From Adiantum capillus-veneris (lineage: Eukaryota > Streptophyta > Polypodiopsida > Polypodiales > Pteridaceae), in the NCBI GenBank assembly GCA_014529385.2, contig CM043963.1, positions 78,702,412 through 78,766,411 on the forward strand: 64,000 nt of DNA, written 5' to 3'. The notes beneath the pieces were generated by a model. It searched no databases, was not told where the DNA came from, and saw nothing but the letters and a program-made list of their open reading frames with translations. Of this stretch, positions 23,379 to 35,434 are shown one piece after another. Numbering within the stretch: the first letter of the stretch is position 1; each line of letters begins with the position of its first letter. The translations under genes and the position numbers were made by a program.

Positions 23379-24742
23379 TTGTGCCGAATACCCTCTCTTA
23401 ATAATCTATCAACTATTACGGGTACTTCATTTGATTCAATGCCTGACACTTATGCACACGATGATAATTTGAAAACCACTTGGTTGCACATAATCGTGTA
23501 CACATTTTTAGAATACACTATTCAAGAAAACTTCCTTTATTTCAAACAAAAATTGTGTGTAACTAAACCTTTTTGTACATTAATCATTAAAGAGTTTCAC
23601 AAACCATGCTATGTTGAATGTAGAAGATTTGCTGCTACTTTTCAAAACTTATGTTGTGATTTCTATTGGCCTACTATGAAAACAGTTGTTAAATAGTATG
23701 TTTTAACTTATTTGATTTCTCAAAAGATCAAAGCATCAACAGGTAAGAAATTGGGACTTTTACACCCTCTCCCTATTCTTGAAAAACCGTGGGAACATAT
23801 TTCAATGGATTTTGTTACTAGATTTCCACTGATTATTCACAAGCATGGTATGATTTGGACTGTTATTGATCGTTTTTCTAAACAAGAATACTTTATTCCT
23901 TATAAGAAAACACTCACATCACATCAAGCTACACTTCTATTTCTTAAAGCTATCTTTCTACATCATGATTTGCGTAAAGTCATAATATATGATCGAGATT
24001 CCAAATTTTGTAGTGCTTTTGGACTACTGTTTTTGAAAATCTTGGAACTACACTTGATTTAACTTCTGCATTCCATCTTGAATCTAATTGTCAAACTGAA
24101 GTTACTAATTTCACTATCATTAACTTGTTAAAAGATTATGTTTCTTTTCAACCCAAGAAATGGGATGATTACCTACATATTCTACAATTTTCATATAACA
24201 ACACCACTCACACTACCATAGGTAATTCTCCATTTGAAGTTGTGTATGGTCATTCTCTGCCTACCCCCGCTTCAGGTCTTTCTAATAATGTGCCTGCATT
24301 TGATGATTTTACTCCTAATTTTCATGATGTTTATGCAAGTTTGCATTCTGCCATTAAACACTCATAGGAACTTTAGACTAAGCATGCTAACAAGCACCGC
24401 AAGGCACACTAGTTGAAGAAAGGTGGATATGTTATGCTTCACATTGAAAAACAAAGGATCAAAAGTGTTGATACTAATGTTTTTGTTAAACTTGCTCCTA
24501 GTTTTTACAGTCCATTCAAAATCTCTCCAGTGATCAATGATGTCTCATTTTGTTTATTCTTACCTTCACATTGGCACATTCAAAATGCATTCCACATTAG
24601 TCTTTTAAGACCTTTCAAAGGACCCCTACCTGCACATCACATTTATAAGGATCCACCTTCACTTGTGGACCAAGAAGAACAACTCATCCTTGCACAAATA
24701 GTTGATCACGAGACCACCACCATGCACATTGGCATGGTTTAA
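23379..24742 (+). pseudogene. pol: Chromovirus integrase
   Basis: The zinc-binding N-terminus is eroded: EFHKPCYVECRR lacks the second His, and the usual Cys-x2-Cys is replaced (YVLTYLISQK). The core (from 23712) has ISMDFVTRFP (first Asp), IIYDRDSKFCSAF (second Asp) and, after a shift near 24,060, QTEVTNF (Glu), so the DDE residues are all still there. It continues with YLHILQFSYNNTTHTTIGNSPFEVVYG and the C-terminal fold KLAPSFYSPFKISPV and FHISLLRPFKG. There are frame changes at 23,697, 24,062 and 24,367. It sits directly before a chromodomain, as in chromoviruses. Confidence 0.88.
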
Positions 24743-24870
24743 AACCGCTATCTTTTGACCTTCAAAGACCACCCTAGAGAAGATGCCAAATGGATGCTTG
24801 AAGTATTTTTTCTGCAACTTCCCAAACCTTCTCCACACTTTCCATCACTCACGGTCCAGTTGATTCTTTA
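24743..24870 (+). pseudogene. Chromodomain at the integrase C-terminus
   Basis: After the stop at 24,740 the frame gives RYLLTFKDHPREDAKWMLE, which has the spacing of the chromodomain core Y/F-L-V-x-W/F-K-x-x-P-x-x-x-A-x-W. EEQLILAQIVDHE just upstream fits the domain start. In chromoviruses this domain reads histone marks and directs integration into heterochromatin. The match is short but position and pattern agree. It ends at about 24,870, followed by GAGGACAG and a purine-rich GGTGGGAGGGA stretch at about 24,899-24,910. Confidence 0.7.
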
Positions 24871-24898
24871 GTGAGCAATTGAGGACAGTTTCTATCCT

Positions 24899-24925
24899 TG
24901 GTGGGAGGGATGTTATGAGATTGGG
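24899..24925 (+). other. Polypurine tract and element junction
   Basis: GGTGGGAGGGA followed by TGTTATGAG is what a PPT and LTR start look like, but within about 10 bp the sequence is already protease of the next element (RLGTLQLADG). So the chromovirus appears to lose its 3' LTR exactly here, or the purine run is coincidental. This marks the border between two Ty3 elements of different lineages on the same strand. Confidence 0.5.
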
Positions 24926-25110
24926 CACCCTCCAATTAGCGGATGGGTACCTAAAGAGGACTATTGGCATTTTGGAGCAAATCGTAATAACCTCTTGCAG
25001 AATCGCATATGAACACACATTCACTATTATGAATTTTGATGAGAGAAGCAATTTTCATATCATATTAGGCAGACCGTTTATGCATCAACTCAAAATGGTA
25101 CAAGATTAAA
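24915..25110 (+). pseudogene. Upstream retropepsin fragment of second Ty3 element
   Basis: The frame gives LGTLQLADGYLKRTIGILE and, near the end, NFHIILGRPFMHQ, the C-terminal half of a plant gypsy retropepsin (ADxSxKxPxGxxED and IILGRPFL-type motifs). The N-terminal half with the catalytic Asp is absent because the element is truncated at the junction with the chromovirus. It belongs with the RT at 26-27 kb. Confidence 0.75.
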
Positions 25111-25991
25111 GCTACAACTATATCTACCTAAGAAACAAGGATGTCACTATGAAGATCAATGTCACAGACCATAGTTATTGAGATGTGAAACGAACCCCTA
25201 GAGAGGAATTAAACTCCACGGATGACCAAGAAGGAGAAATACCTGCTTGGCTGCAAAACAAAGCTCACAATTGGACATGTGGAGCTTCTAAGAGTGGTAG
25301 TTTGAAAAAAGAAGATTGCATTCATGAGAGCCTTTTTCGAAAGAGATGTTTGAAACTTTTTGTTGCTAGCAGATACTAGCCACTCTTGATGTGTGTGTGA
25401 ATGAGGTGACCCTGACCAAATTCCATTCGAGATTATGAGTATCGACCTAATTCCAGAATCAAAATTGGAACTCCCACAGAGGGAGGGAGGTTTCACATTG
25501 CTGATGCACAGTGGATGAGATCTCAATATGGGACCTTGACCAAATTGATGAGGGAAGCATTCCAAGACTCCACATATGAGCTTTTAGAAGACAATGCAAA
25601 CGACAAGCTTTCTAATAGTTCATACCAGGACAACAAACAGAAGGATCGACAAGTGATCTACTATGATTTTCCAAACCAAAATCCTCGAAGACAGCGAAGA
25701 TATTTGAATAAATGCATGAACAAATGAAACAAGACAAAAGAATATTCAATACCTCTATTAACCAAAAAAACGTAGTATCTAAGGTTGGTTAAAGCAACTA
25801 ATTGCCTTAAAGATGGGATATCAAAGAGGTACATGAAACCCAACTCAACCAAAACCAACTTGAAGAAGAACAACAAACAAAAGCCACATACAAAAAGTAT
25901 TTTTGAAAAGGCAACGAAGCTATCCAAAACCAAGCACAAACACAAATACAATGAATTGAAACGAAGTTTGAAATAAGTTTGAACAACAGAG
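25111..25991 (+). pseudogene. Protease-RT spacer of second Ty3 element
   Basis: The frames at 25185-25379, 25515-25727 and 25785-25976 are hydrophilic and rich in Lys, Asn and Gln (for example KKNNKQKPHTKS), with stops between them. No domain is recognised. Its place between retropepsin and RT and its composition fit the variable polyprotein spacer of this lineage. Confidence 0.5.
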
Positions 25992-27176
25992 TTGGAAGCT
26001 GATGACGAATCAAATGATGATAAGTTTGATGCACCTTCATACTACAAAAAGTATACCATTCAAGATAGAAAAATTGTACTGCAAAAGCCCAAACAAGACT
26101 TGAAAGAGCCTGGAACTTCATATGATGGGCTTGAAAAAGCCAAATGCATAAACTTAGCAGAACCAGGCAAGGAACCTAAACTGGCATACGTTGCCACGGA
26201 CCTCACGAAAGAAGAAGAAGAGCGGCTTCTGATAGATACAGTCAGATAGTACAAAAATGTGTTTACTTGGTCGTACAAAGACTGAAGGGAAAAGATCCAG
26301 AGATCTATCAGCACCACAATACCCCTTAAAAGTGATGCCAGACCATGCAGACAACGTCCGTATACATACGATGAGACTTTTGCCAATAAAATAAAAGAGG
26401 AGATAAATAAACTGAAGGATGCGGATTTTATCTACGAGATTGAACACATCGATTGGGTGTACCCGATTGTGGTAGTACCCAAAAAGAATGGTAAATTGCA
26501 AGTCTGTGTGAACCTCGAACAGGTAAATGCTGCCACAATGAGGGACAACTATCCACTACCAATACCAGACCATGTTATTAAGAGAGTTGTAGGGAAGGAG
26601 GCCTATAGATTTCTAGATGGGCTCTAAGACTACAACCAATTGACCATAAAACCAGAAGATCAGCATAAGACAGATTTTGCAACAGAGTGGGGCATATTTG
26701 CATACAGGGTAATGCCTTTCGGCCTGACCAATGCACCTGTCACTTTTCAAAGGCTAATGAGTCATGCATTCAAGGAATATCTCAGAAAATTTTTAGAGAT
26801 ATACATGGATGATCTTTATGTTCATTCTCACCTCAGAAGTGATCACATAAGGCACCTAGAGAAAGTCTTCGAAAAGTGCAGAAATTCTAGTATTTTCTTA
26901 ACCCCTGAAAAATGTGTCTTCATGGTAAGACAAGGTAAATTTTTGGTCCACATTGTGTCCAAAAACGGGATTTCCACTGATCAAGAAAAGATACAAATAA
27001 TTGCCGCACTACCAAGACCAACAAAAATGAAAGAAGTGCAAGCATTTATGGGTCATTGTGGGTACTATAGGTGCTTCATATACATGTATGTTGTAATAGT
27101 TAAGCCTTTGAATGCCCTGATTGCTAAGTTTGAGTGGACGGAAGAATGTGAGCAGGCTTTTCACAAGTTGAAGTAG
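25992..27176 (+). pseudogene. pol: Ty3 reverse transcriptase, mostly readable
   Basis: One frame with a few stops covers the pre-RT segment (ATDLTKEEEERLLIDTVR), VYPIVVVPKKNGKLQVCV, AYRFLDGL (first catalytic Asp, then a stop), [14 protein letters not shown], and an intact YMDD box in LEIYMDDLYVHS at 26,802-26,813. The thumb follows with IIAALPRPTKMKEVQAFMGHCGYYR. There are stops near 26,249, 26,286 and 26,625. The type differs from both other Ty3 RTs here in its YMDD box and pre-RT sequence. This is the least damaged RT catalytic centre among the Ty3 relics of the window. Confidence 0.9.
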
Positions 27177-27640
27177 GGATTAATTTCTACTCCGGTTTTG
27201 CAAGCCCCTGATTGGAGCAAGATCTTTCACGTTCATGTTGATGCATCAGCCTATGCAATAGGGTGCATATTAGCCCAGCCAAGAGAGAAGAAAATGGATT
27301 TTCTCATTTGCTACTCTAGTAGACAGTTGAACAACGCGGAGAAAAATTATACCACTACAGAGAGAGAATGTCTAGGAATGATATATGCTGTCAAAAAATT
27401 TAGACATTACTTTCTTGCAAACAAGTTCGTTTTCTTTGTAGACCACTAGGCACTGTTATATCTGGTGAACAAACCTTGCAACACTGGAAGGATTGTTCAC
27501 TGGTTTATCCTATTACTTAAGTTTGATTTCACAGTAGTCGTAAAAAAGGGCACACAACACACACGAGCAGATCAACTTTTGAAATTGTTCCATGGGGAAG
27601 CACCTGAAAGTATTGATGATGATCTTCCATATTTATACCT
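27177..27640 (+). pseudogene. pol: RNase H of second Ty3 element
   Basis: After the stop at 27,174 the frame continues: FHVHVDASAYAIGCILAQ (first catalytic Asp), NYTTTERECLGMIYAVKKFRHY (Glu) and VFFVDH (later Asp), with a stop just after it. Then come FDFTVVVKKGTQHTRADQL and, into 27,600, SIDDDLPYLYLF. All three motifs that I can place are conserved. It is continuous with RT and followed by integrase. Confidence 0.85.
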
Positions 27641-28370
27641 ATTTAACTTTGAAATGGTTTCAAGATGGAGTGAAGAGGTCATCCCTCTACTTAAAATTGG
27701 ATCATTACAGATAGAAATACAACCATCAATCATACATCAAACAAGAAATCTCCAGCTTTTAGCCGGACAAATGTACAAGCATGGTAAGAATGGGATTTTG
27801 AGACTATGTATACAGCCGGAGGAATACAAATATTACCTCAAACATGCTTATATACAACGTATGGGGTTTCACAGTGGGGAAACACAAACATACCAAAGAC
27901 TAAAGAGACCAGAGGTCCACAGGCAAAACATGGAAAACAATGTTCATACTTATGTAAAATCATGTGATATCTGTACAAAACAACCTCTAGTGGAACATGC
28001 CACCCTGTATCGAGTAGTACAAGCACCCAAATGAAGTACTCACATAATCGACTACTTAAAAAACAAGACCTTCCTAGAGGAATGTGGTAAGGCAAGAACG
28101 ATAAATGTAGAAGAAGAAGAAAAACATTACTTGCTAATTGCAAACCAACTGTACAGGCAGGGAAAGGACAAACAATTACGACTGTGTGCTACGAAGAGTG
28201 AATATTTCTTTATCTTAGAACAGCACACTCGGGCCAACCAGGGGGACATTTCTCTGCTAATAAAAGTACAAAGTTAGTACTATATGCACAAATATAGTGG
28301 CCAATGTTGTTTAGGTATGCGGAGGCATATGTCAAAAGATGTGATGAATGTCAACGCACAAAACCACCCC
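27641..28370 (+). pseudogene. pol: Two successive integrase zinc-binding modules
   Basis: Module 1 (about 27,740-28,030): LLAGQMYKHGKNGILRLC, then His-x8-His in KHAYIQRMGFHSG, and CDIC. Module 2 (about 28,115-28,370, after a stop at 28,032): LLIANQLYRQGKDKQLRLC, His-x7-His in EQHTRANQGGHFSA, and CDEC. The two share the L-x-Y-x-x-G-K and LRLC framework, so they look like an ancient internal duplication of the HHCC domain. All eight metal ligands remain, and stops occur near 28,032 and 28,294. Module 1 lacks a core behind it; module 2 leads into the DDE core. Confidence 0.75.
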
Positions 28371-29309
28371 TACGGAGAGATGAAATGCCATTACAGCCAA
28401 TGATGGGATTATGCGCCTTTGCCAAATGGGGCATAGACTTTATTGGCCCCATCATACCTCCTGCATACAAGACGCATGCACAATACATCATGGTAGCAAT
28501 AGAATATATGACCAAATGGCCAGAACTAAAGGCAACACAGAAAAACGATGCACGGTCTATGGCTCAGTTTCTTTTCAAAGAGATCTTTACGAGATACGGT
28601 CTACCCATTAAAATAGTGAGTGACAGAGGAACACACTTTGTGAACCACTTTCGCGTACTTGACAAATTCATTGATCCATTGCAAATTAGCAACATATCAC
28701 CCACAAGCTAATGGACAAGCAGAGAGTACCAATAAAATCTTATGCAGGGTGCTCACCAAAATAGTGAGTGACTCAAGAAATGATTGGGATCAAAAGCTAC
28801 ACCCTGCATTATGGGCTTACAGGGTAGCATTTAACACTTCCATCGTAACTACTCCTTTTAACCTTGTGTTTGGGGTTAATGCAATTCTACCCATGGAATT
28901 CTTAATTAACACATTAGGAGTCGCAACACAATTAGGATGGACGGGACACGAGCTATCAAAGAGACTATCCATCTTGGAGCAATTAGATGAAACCAACGTG
29001 AGGGCAATAGCAAGGATATATGCTCAAAAAAGACAAATGAAAGCTTTCCATGATCAACATGTGATTAACAAAGAGTTTCAAAAAGGGGATTACGTTTTGG
29101 TGTATACCCTAAAACAACACTCCAAAAAACTAAAAAAGCAAGAGATGAGGCCTTTTGTAATACATGATACATCACAAAGTGGCACCATCAAGCTTGCAAC
29201 ATTGGCTGGTGAGGAGATGCCTAATTGTATGAGTGGCTGCCAATTAAAGAAATATCTCCTTCCGCTGACACCAGAAGAACTCCAAACAATACATGCAGAA
29301 GATCAATGA
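28371..29309 (+). pseudogene. pol: Integrase core and C-terminus of second Ty3 element
   Basis: The core shows FAKWGIDFIGPI (first Asp), IKIVSDRGTHFVN (second Asp) and, after one frameshift near 28,660, HPQANGQAESTNKIL (Glu), so all three catalytic residues remain. The C-terminal part reads LVFGVNAILPMEFLINTLGVA, KGDYVLVYTLKQH and LKKYLLPLTPEELQ. The long open frame 28659-29309 (216 codons) has no stop. Integrase inserts cDNA into the genome. No chromodomain follows, so this is not the chromovirus type. Confidence 0.9.
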
Positions 29310-29383
29310 AGAAGTCAAGCCCATGATATTCAGGAACAGGCACAACAAGAAGCTAAGATCTGAATATTAAAGTAGAAGGAGCG

Positions 29384-29485
29384 GGCAAACCTTCACAGAA
29401 TGGAGAACAACACAATTGGCGAACCTTCACAGAATGGCGAACAACACAATTGGCAAACCTTCACAGAATGGCGAACAACACAATT
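29384..29485 (+). repeat. Three 34-bp tandem repeats after the integrase
   Basis: The word AACCTTCACAGAATGG recurs with a 34-bp period (units at 29,384, 29,418 and 29,452). Units differ at only two positions (CAAAC/CGAAC and GGAGAA/GGCGAA). Since 34 is not a multiple of three, each unit shifts the frame. They lie between the integrase stop and the following retropepsin-like stretch. Confidence 0.9.
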
Positions 29486-29493
29486 GTACCAAT

Positions 29494-29825
29494 TCACCTC
29501 CAATAGCATCCATACAAACGGAGTCTACATGGTTACGTGGTATAGATCTACAAATTGAGTTGCAACTTGGTGATGGTACCACCGAGCAACACTAGTGGAC
29601 AATGGGGCAAGAGAAAATGTTATCAACTAGTCCACCTTCATGAAATTAACAAAAGAACCTCTGATGCCAAATACTATGGGGCTCAAAGTGTTAAAAAAAG
29701 GCACAATGAACAGCCCAATACATGTAAATTTACCACTTATTGGCACTGGGATAGCTTATCCTCATCAGTTTCACATGGTTGAGGATACAGATCTTAACGA
29801 AGTAGTTATTCTAGGAGTGCCGTAG
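29494..29825 (+). pseudogene. Retropepsin-like domain downstream of integrase
   Basis: First frame: LRGIDLQIELQLGDGTTEQ. A one-base shift near 29,590 gives TLVDNGARENVI, with Asp-Asn-Gly at 29,598-29,606 in the place of Asp-Ser/Thr-Gly. Then STFMKLTKEPLMP and, at the end, LNEVVILGVP, the position of the retropepsin I-L-G motif. Length (about 100 residues) and motif order fit a retropepsin fold. Finding it after integrase is unusual, since Ty3 elements normally carry one protease before RT. It could be the start of another element's gag-pro, but the W-x-P-K region behind it recalls the 53-54 kb element. Confidence 0.55.
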
Positions 29826-30335
29826 ATGCACACCTATTAAGACACACCAAATTGGTAGGATAATACCTTGCAACTCATGCTCGCTGAAAAATCTTTCGCA
29901 ACACCATTTGTACAATCAGACTACATATGGGAACCTCTTCAATCAAAACCCACTCCAATCCAGCGATGTTCTCAAACGGTGGTCAGGAAGATCTAAGTAG
30001 AAAAGTCCATTATGCAAACCCATCCCAAGAAATTATGGATACCCAAACAAAATGGTACTACAAGTCCACCCACGATGCATCAACCAAAGCCAACCCTCAA
30101 CAAACCACCCAAGGCTTTTGTCAAGCAAACCAAGTCTATCTAATCACATCATCGACAACCAAAAGAAGTCAATTGGATATGGAAACAAAAAACGATTCGG
30201 TCACTGAATGACTCGAAATAGAAGTCCACATCAAAGAAATTTCAGTGGCGTCCAAAACAAAGCCTTCAATCAAAAGGCAATGATGTGTCAAAACTTCTAG
30301 ATGCCACAGTCAAAGAACAAGCACATCTTCTACAA
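29826..30335 (+). pseudogene. Basic tail with W-I-P-K motifs
   Basis: In one frame from about 29,995 the sequence reads KKLWIPKQN, then a Pro/Lys/Thr-rich stretch, NWIWKQK and FQWRPKQ, with stops. The same kind of Trp-Ile/Val-Pro-Lys motif recurs in the region at 53.9-54.3 kb. No domain is recognised. The composition (basic, Pro, Thr, Gln) suggests a nucleic-acid-binding polyprotein tail, which is inference. Confidence 0.45.
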
Positions 30336-31248
<913 letters not shown>

Positions 31249-31533
31249 CATATAGTTTCCTGCTTTGATTCTGCCTGCTACGACCACCTTGCTAGCTCTT
31301 ACTCCACCAGATTTGACAGGTATGATCTTTAACCCTACAAGAACACCTTGTATGCTCCACACTGCACCAACATTACCAAAACAGTAGGTCAGAGCAGATC
31401 AAAGTCATAAATTCTACAAGTTGTCAAGACCATTGAGGGAGTTCAAAACTTAACCAAAACAAAAACCTTATCATTAGTAGACCCCTAGCAACTGGTAGAA
31501 CCACTATATGGAAAAACACTTGCAAAAGAGGTT

Positions 31534-32643
31534 GGAACATGGATCGCGATCCATGTTCCCCAAACCCTAAAATCAAAGAAATTTTCATGATAGGCTCCCC
31601 ATAATCCCAAGAAAAACCTCCACTAGTTGGAACTGCATGATCCTTCCCAACATGGATCGCGATCCATGTACCTTGATGACAAAATCAAGGCAGAAGTTGA
31701 TCACTAGCTAGAGGATGCAAAAGTATAACTGACCATGCAAAAATAATCACAAAAAGGGGTCTTAAAATCTTTAAAACCTAATGATTTGTTGTTTTTACTC
31801 TGCAAATGTTCATTTGGAAGTAATCGAGGAAAAATGGTCAGTTTTTAGCAAAAACATTATGGAGTAGGTTTAGGAGAAGAACATGAAGCTACCCCACTAG
31901 CCAGAGAAACAATTGAAACAATCTCAGGCTTTGTTCCAAAGCAACTCAAAACAAGAAGGAGTTCAGAAGAGGATGAAACACAAGCATCAGGGAGAAATAA
32001 CACTAAAGGTCTAATAAAGGGCAAAGCAAAGCAAAACAGTACCTACAAAGTCGTGCAAATTACCTGGATCAATTTCCCCCTTCAGATGAATTCAAAAACT
32101 GATGAAAGTTGGTGGGGAGATAGGCAAGATCCTGGTTTTCAAGCACAAATCATCCAGAGTCAAGGCATTATCAGATGTCAACAATCAAAAGAAGTGCCCA
32201 AAAGTGGGTCTAAAAAACCAATACTATCAAGACGGGGAAAACATGGCCATAAACTGGGAAATTGAGTAAACAAAGGAAAAAACAAATCTAAATTTGAAAA
32301 ACTTTCACCAATGTGCTAGGAAGACCTATAGGAACATGTGTGCAATAGGCTATCCCAAAATCCTTCCCAACATGGATCGCGATCCATGTACCTTTCTGCC
32401 CAATCAGAGAAAATTCACATCATCTGGCTCAAAACGTCCAACAAGGTCTAGCCATGAAGTATCAAGTCATTTGGATTCCAAAATCCACATCAAAATACCA
32501 AATTTCTCTTTGAGGTTGGCCTAATTACCAAACCAATGATCCAAGTCCCAAAAGTTTTGGACCAAAGCACCACATTGATGAGCCCTTCCAGGTGGTATCA
32601 CCATATCTTCAAAAGGTGTCCCAACATGGATTGAAATCCATGT
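31534..32643. repeat. Palindrome family B array, second locus
   Basis: Perfect copies of ACATGGATCG plus its reverse complement start at 31,537, 31,650 and 32,370. A decayed one starts at 32,624. At the first, two flanking bases on each side extend the palindrome to 26 bp (31,534-31,559). Three copies share flanks CCCAAC on the left and TACCTT on the right. Surrounding DNA is non-coding and leads to a gag start at 32,849. This is the same order (palindromes, then gag) as at 14.0-16.9 kb. Confidence 0.85.
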
Positions 32644-32848
32644 ACCTTTCAGGCAAGATTCATTTGTGACCTCATGCCCTTGTGACTGTAGTAATCTTAG
32701 ATGCACTGGTGAAATTTGGTCAAATTTGGGATAGTTTTGACAAAGTTATGCTCATTTTTCATTTTATGGTCAAGTTTTTGTTTTCTTCAACTTTTTGACA
32801 GTTTTGAAGGATGCTAAACCTTGTTTTCAATCTAAAACTAGCCTCACG

Positions 32849-33103
32849 ATGCCCCGAAGAAAAGCACAAAGGGAGTGGGGAGCGGCTCCATACAAGATCA
32901 CAGACATATCCTCAAATGAGAAAGCTCATATCATAGAGTAGGTGCTAGAAACAATACCTGCCAATATCTTCATCGGAAGATTTCAAGCAGCAAATGAAGA
33001 GATAGTAAACACCACAATTTTTGCAAGGGAATTGTGGGCATTACACCAGAAGTCCGAATTGCAAGCAGGGGCTACAACTACCGCCATGGGGAACAGATTT
33101 TAG
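32849..33103 (+). pseudogene. gag: Start of a gag-like frame, truncated
   Basis: Met at 32,849 opens MPRRKAQREWGAAPYKITD. A stop falls near 32,936, and the frame then continues (VLETIPANIFIGRFQAANEE, FARELWALHQKS) to 33,103. The basic MPRR start resembles Gag starts such as MAPRRGS at 7.26 kb. The 84 codons show no capsid or zinc motif. Behind it the sequence is cut by the copia fragment at 33,172. I infer Gag from position after a leader; this is not proven. Confidence 0.45.
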
Positions 33104-33171
33104 AACAGCACACGAACTCATCACCTCTATTCTATACAATGGAGAAGCCACCTTTACGGACAAAGATGTCC

Positions 33172-35042
33172 AATTTACTATCACGCAAAGTGTGCACCAA
33201 CCATTTTGGCATACCTCTAGCCTGGTCATTTTCATCCCTTTCCTCATCAAGTACATCATGTACATCTGCATTAGTAATAGGCTGATATGTAACATTTTCA
33301 AAAACCCGCATAGGCTGTACATTTGCCTCATTGGAATTTACATTCGTACTTCCACCACTGAAAAGAGGAAACAAAGTGTCATAAATGTCCTTTGAGCTTA
33401 CATTACTGTGTCTAGTACATGACAACAAGGGCTGAACAAAATCTTCCACAAACACAACATCACGTGAGACTAAAATACACTTTGTTTGCGGATGGTACAA
33501 CCTGTAACCTTTGCTTTCAGCACTATAACCAACAAAAATACATTTGACAAACTTAGCATCCATTTTTCTGCACTGCGCTTGTGGCACTAAACCATAAGCC
33601 AAATAGTCAAAACACGCATGTGCTCAATAGATGTCTTTCTATCATGCCATAAATCATATAGAGTCATAGATTGCAATGCTTTCATAGGACACATGTTGAG
33701 TACATAAGTGGCACACATGACAGCCTCGCGCCAAAACAAATGTGGTAGAGCTTGACTCTTGACCATACATCTTGCCATTTCCATGTAAGAGACCTGTTTT
33801 TCCTCTCAGCAACACCATTTTGACGAGGCGTATATGGCACTGTACATTGGTATTTTATCCCACGACTAGCCAAAAATGCATTAAATTCATGAGACATATA
33901 CTCCCCCCCTCGATCAGAATGGAGGTTGCCCATAGTACATTTCGAGACATTTTCAGCCATAGCAAGAAATTGCTTGAAGCACATGAACATTTCAAACTTA
34001 GCTTTCAACGGATATACCCATGCATGCCTTGACTAGTCATCAATGAAAGTCACGAAGTACAAGTAATTTCCCAAGGACGGAGTTTGCATAGGCCCACAAA
34101 CATCACTATGCACAAGTTGCAATCTGCATGTAGCACGAATTGACCCATCCTTTGGAAACTTAGCATGCTGCATTTTACCCAAAATATAGCCTTCATAGAC
34201 ATGTTTGACAGGTGCTTCAAGAGGCGGCAAAGAAGCAACCATATTAGATTTCTGCACACACAGCAAATTGGAAAAATTCAGATGCCCAAAAAATGCATGC
34301 CATAGTTTTGCATCTGAAACAGCCCTTGAATCTGCAACTGCATTTGCAAAATTTTGTCCACACTTGATAAAAAGTGAGCTTACATAGCGCACGACACAAA
34401 AGGCCAAATGCAACAATTTCATCACCAAAACCGAGATCATGAATTGTACATTTTGTCATCCAAAAATTTGACTACAAGTCCAAGTCTAGCAATTGCAGAC
34501 ACGGACAAAAGATTCTTCTTGATCCCAGGTACATAAAGTGCATCAACAAGTGTGAAAGAACTGCCATTTGCAGTAGTAAGCACAATCTTTCCAACTCCCT
34601 GAACCGGATAAGAGGCATTGTTGGCACAAGTGACTGAATTCCCATGGGGGACAGACTCGGGAGAGGGGAACAAATCATGATGTGAGGTAATGTGCTTTGT
34701 AGCACCACTGTCAAAATACCACACATGTGAATCTGCAGCAAACTGACATGCATGCATCATGGACAGCAGGATTATAGGTACACTCTGCACTAAAAGCCCA
34801 TTCTGCATTAACATCAACATCACAGTCTCCTTTCATAGAAGACTCAACAATAGTTGCATTTGTAGTGGAAGCAGCATTTGCAGTGGAACCACGCTCTTTC
34901 TTCTTTTGCCTCTTTGGCCTTCAACTTAGGACACTGCTTGATCAAGAGATCATTAGCTTTACAATAATGGCAACACATCTTCTTTTTACCCTTATCACCA
35001 TAATTTCCAGGTGAATTGCTATCAACAAAAGCATTAGGAACA
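33172..35042 (-). pseudogene. pol: Ty1/copia fragment: zinc knuckle, protease, integrase
   Basis: Read from the right: a zinc knuckle CHYCKANDLLIKQC in which His is Leu; a protease with intact WYFDSGATKHIT (Asp at 34,710-34,712) and LYVPGIKKNLLSVSAIARLGL; an integrase zinc domain (LWHAFFGHLNF); then a core with HSDVCGPM, LHSDRGGEY and NGVAERKN, all three DDE residues; and the copia-specific tail FVGYSAESKGYRLYHPQTK. It is cut at 33,172 before RT and at 35,042 inside Gag. It aligns with the plus-strand copia at 61-64 kb throughout. Stops and shifts lie near 33,600, 33,785, 34,010 and 34,440. Confidence 0.92.
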
Positions 35043-35389
35043 GGTTAACTAGAGTATACCAAAAACTCTAGGGTTTAGGCGTAAACCAAAACCCCCGCAT
35101 GATGGTAGCTCGATATAGTAACACCACGTTGTGAGAAAACCTAAAACTCACGGTTTATGAGTATACCAAAAACTTGTGGTTGAGAGTAAACCTAAAACTC
35201 TGTGTGTCATGAGAGTATGAGTCAAGTTCTAGGGGGCGTCGAGACAAAGATTATGCCCAATTTGGCTGAAGGGGGCGATTGTTGGGGTTAGCCCAACTTG
35301 GGCGGACACACCCTCGTGTGAACATTATGCAATTGCCTATAAAGGCTAAGAAAACCTAAATGACAACTCTCTTTTTCAGGTACAGTAGC

Positions 35390-35434
<45 letters not shown>

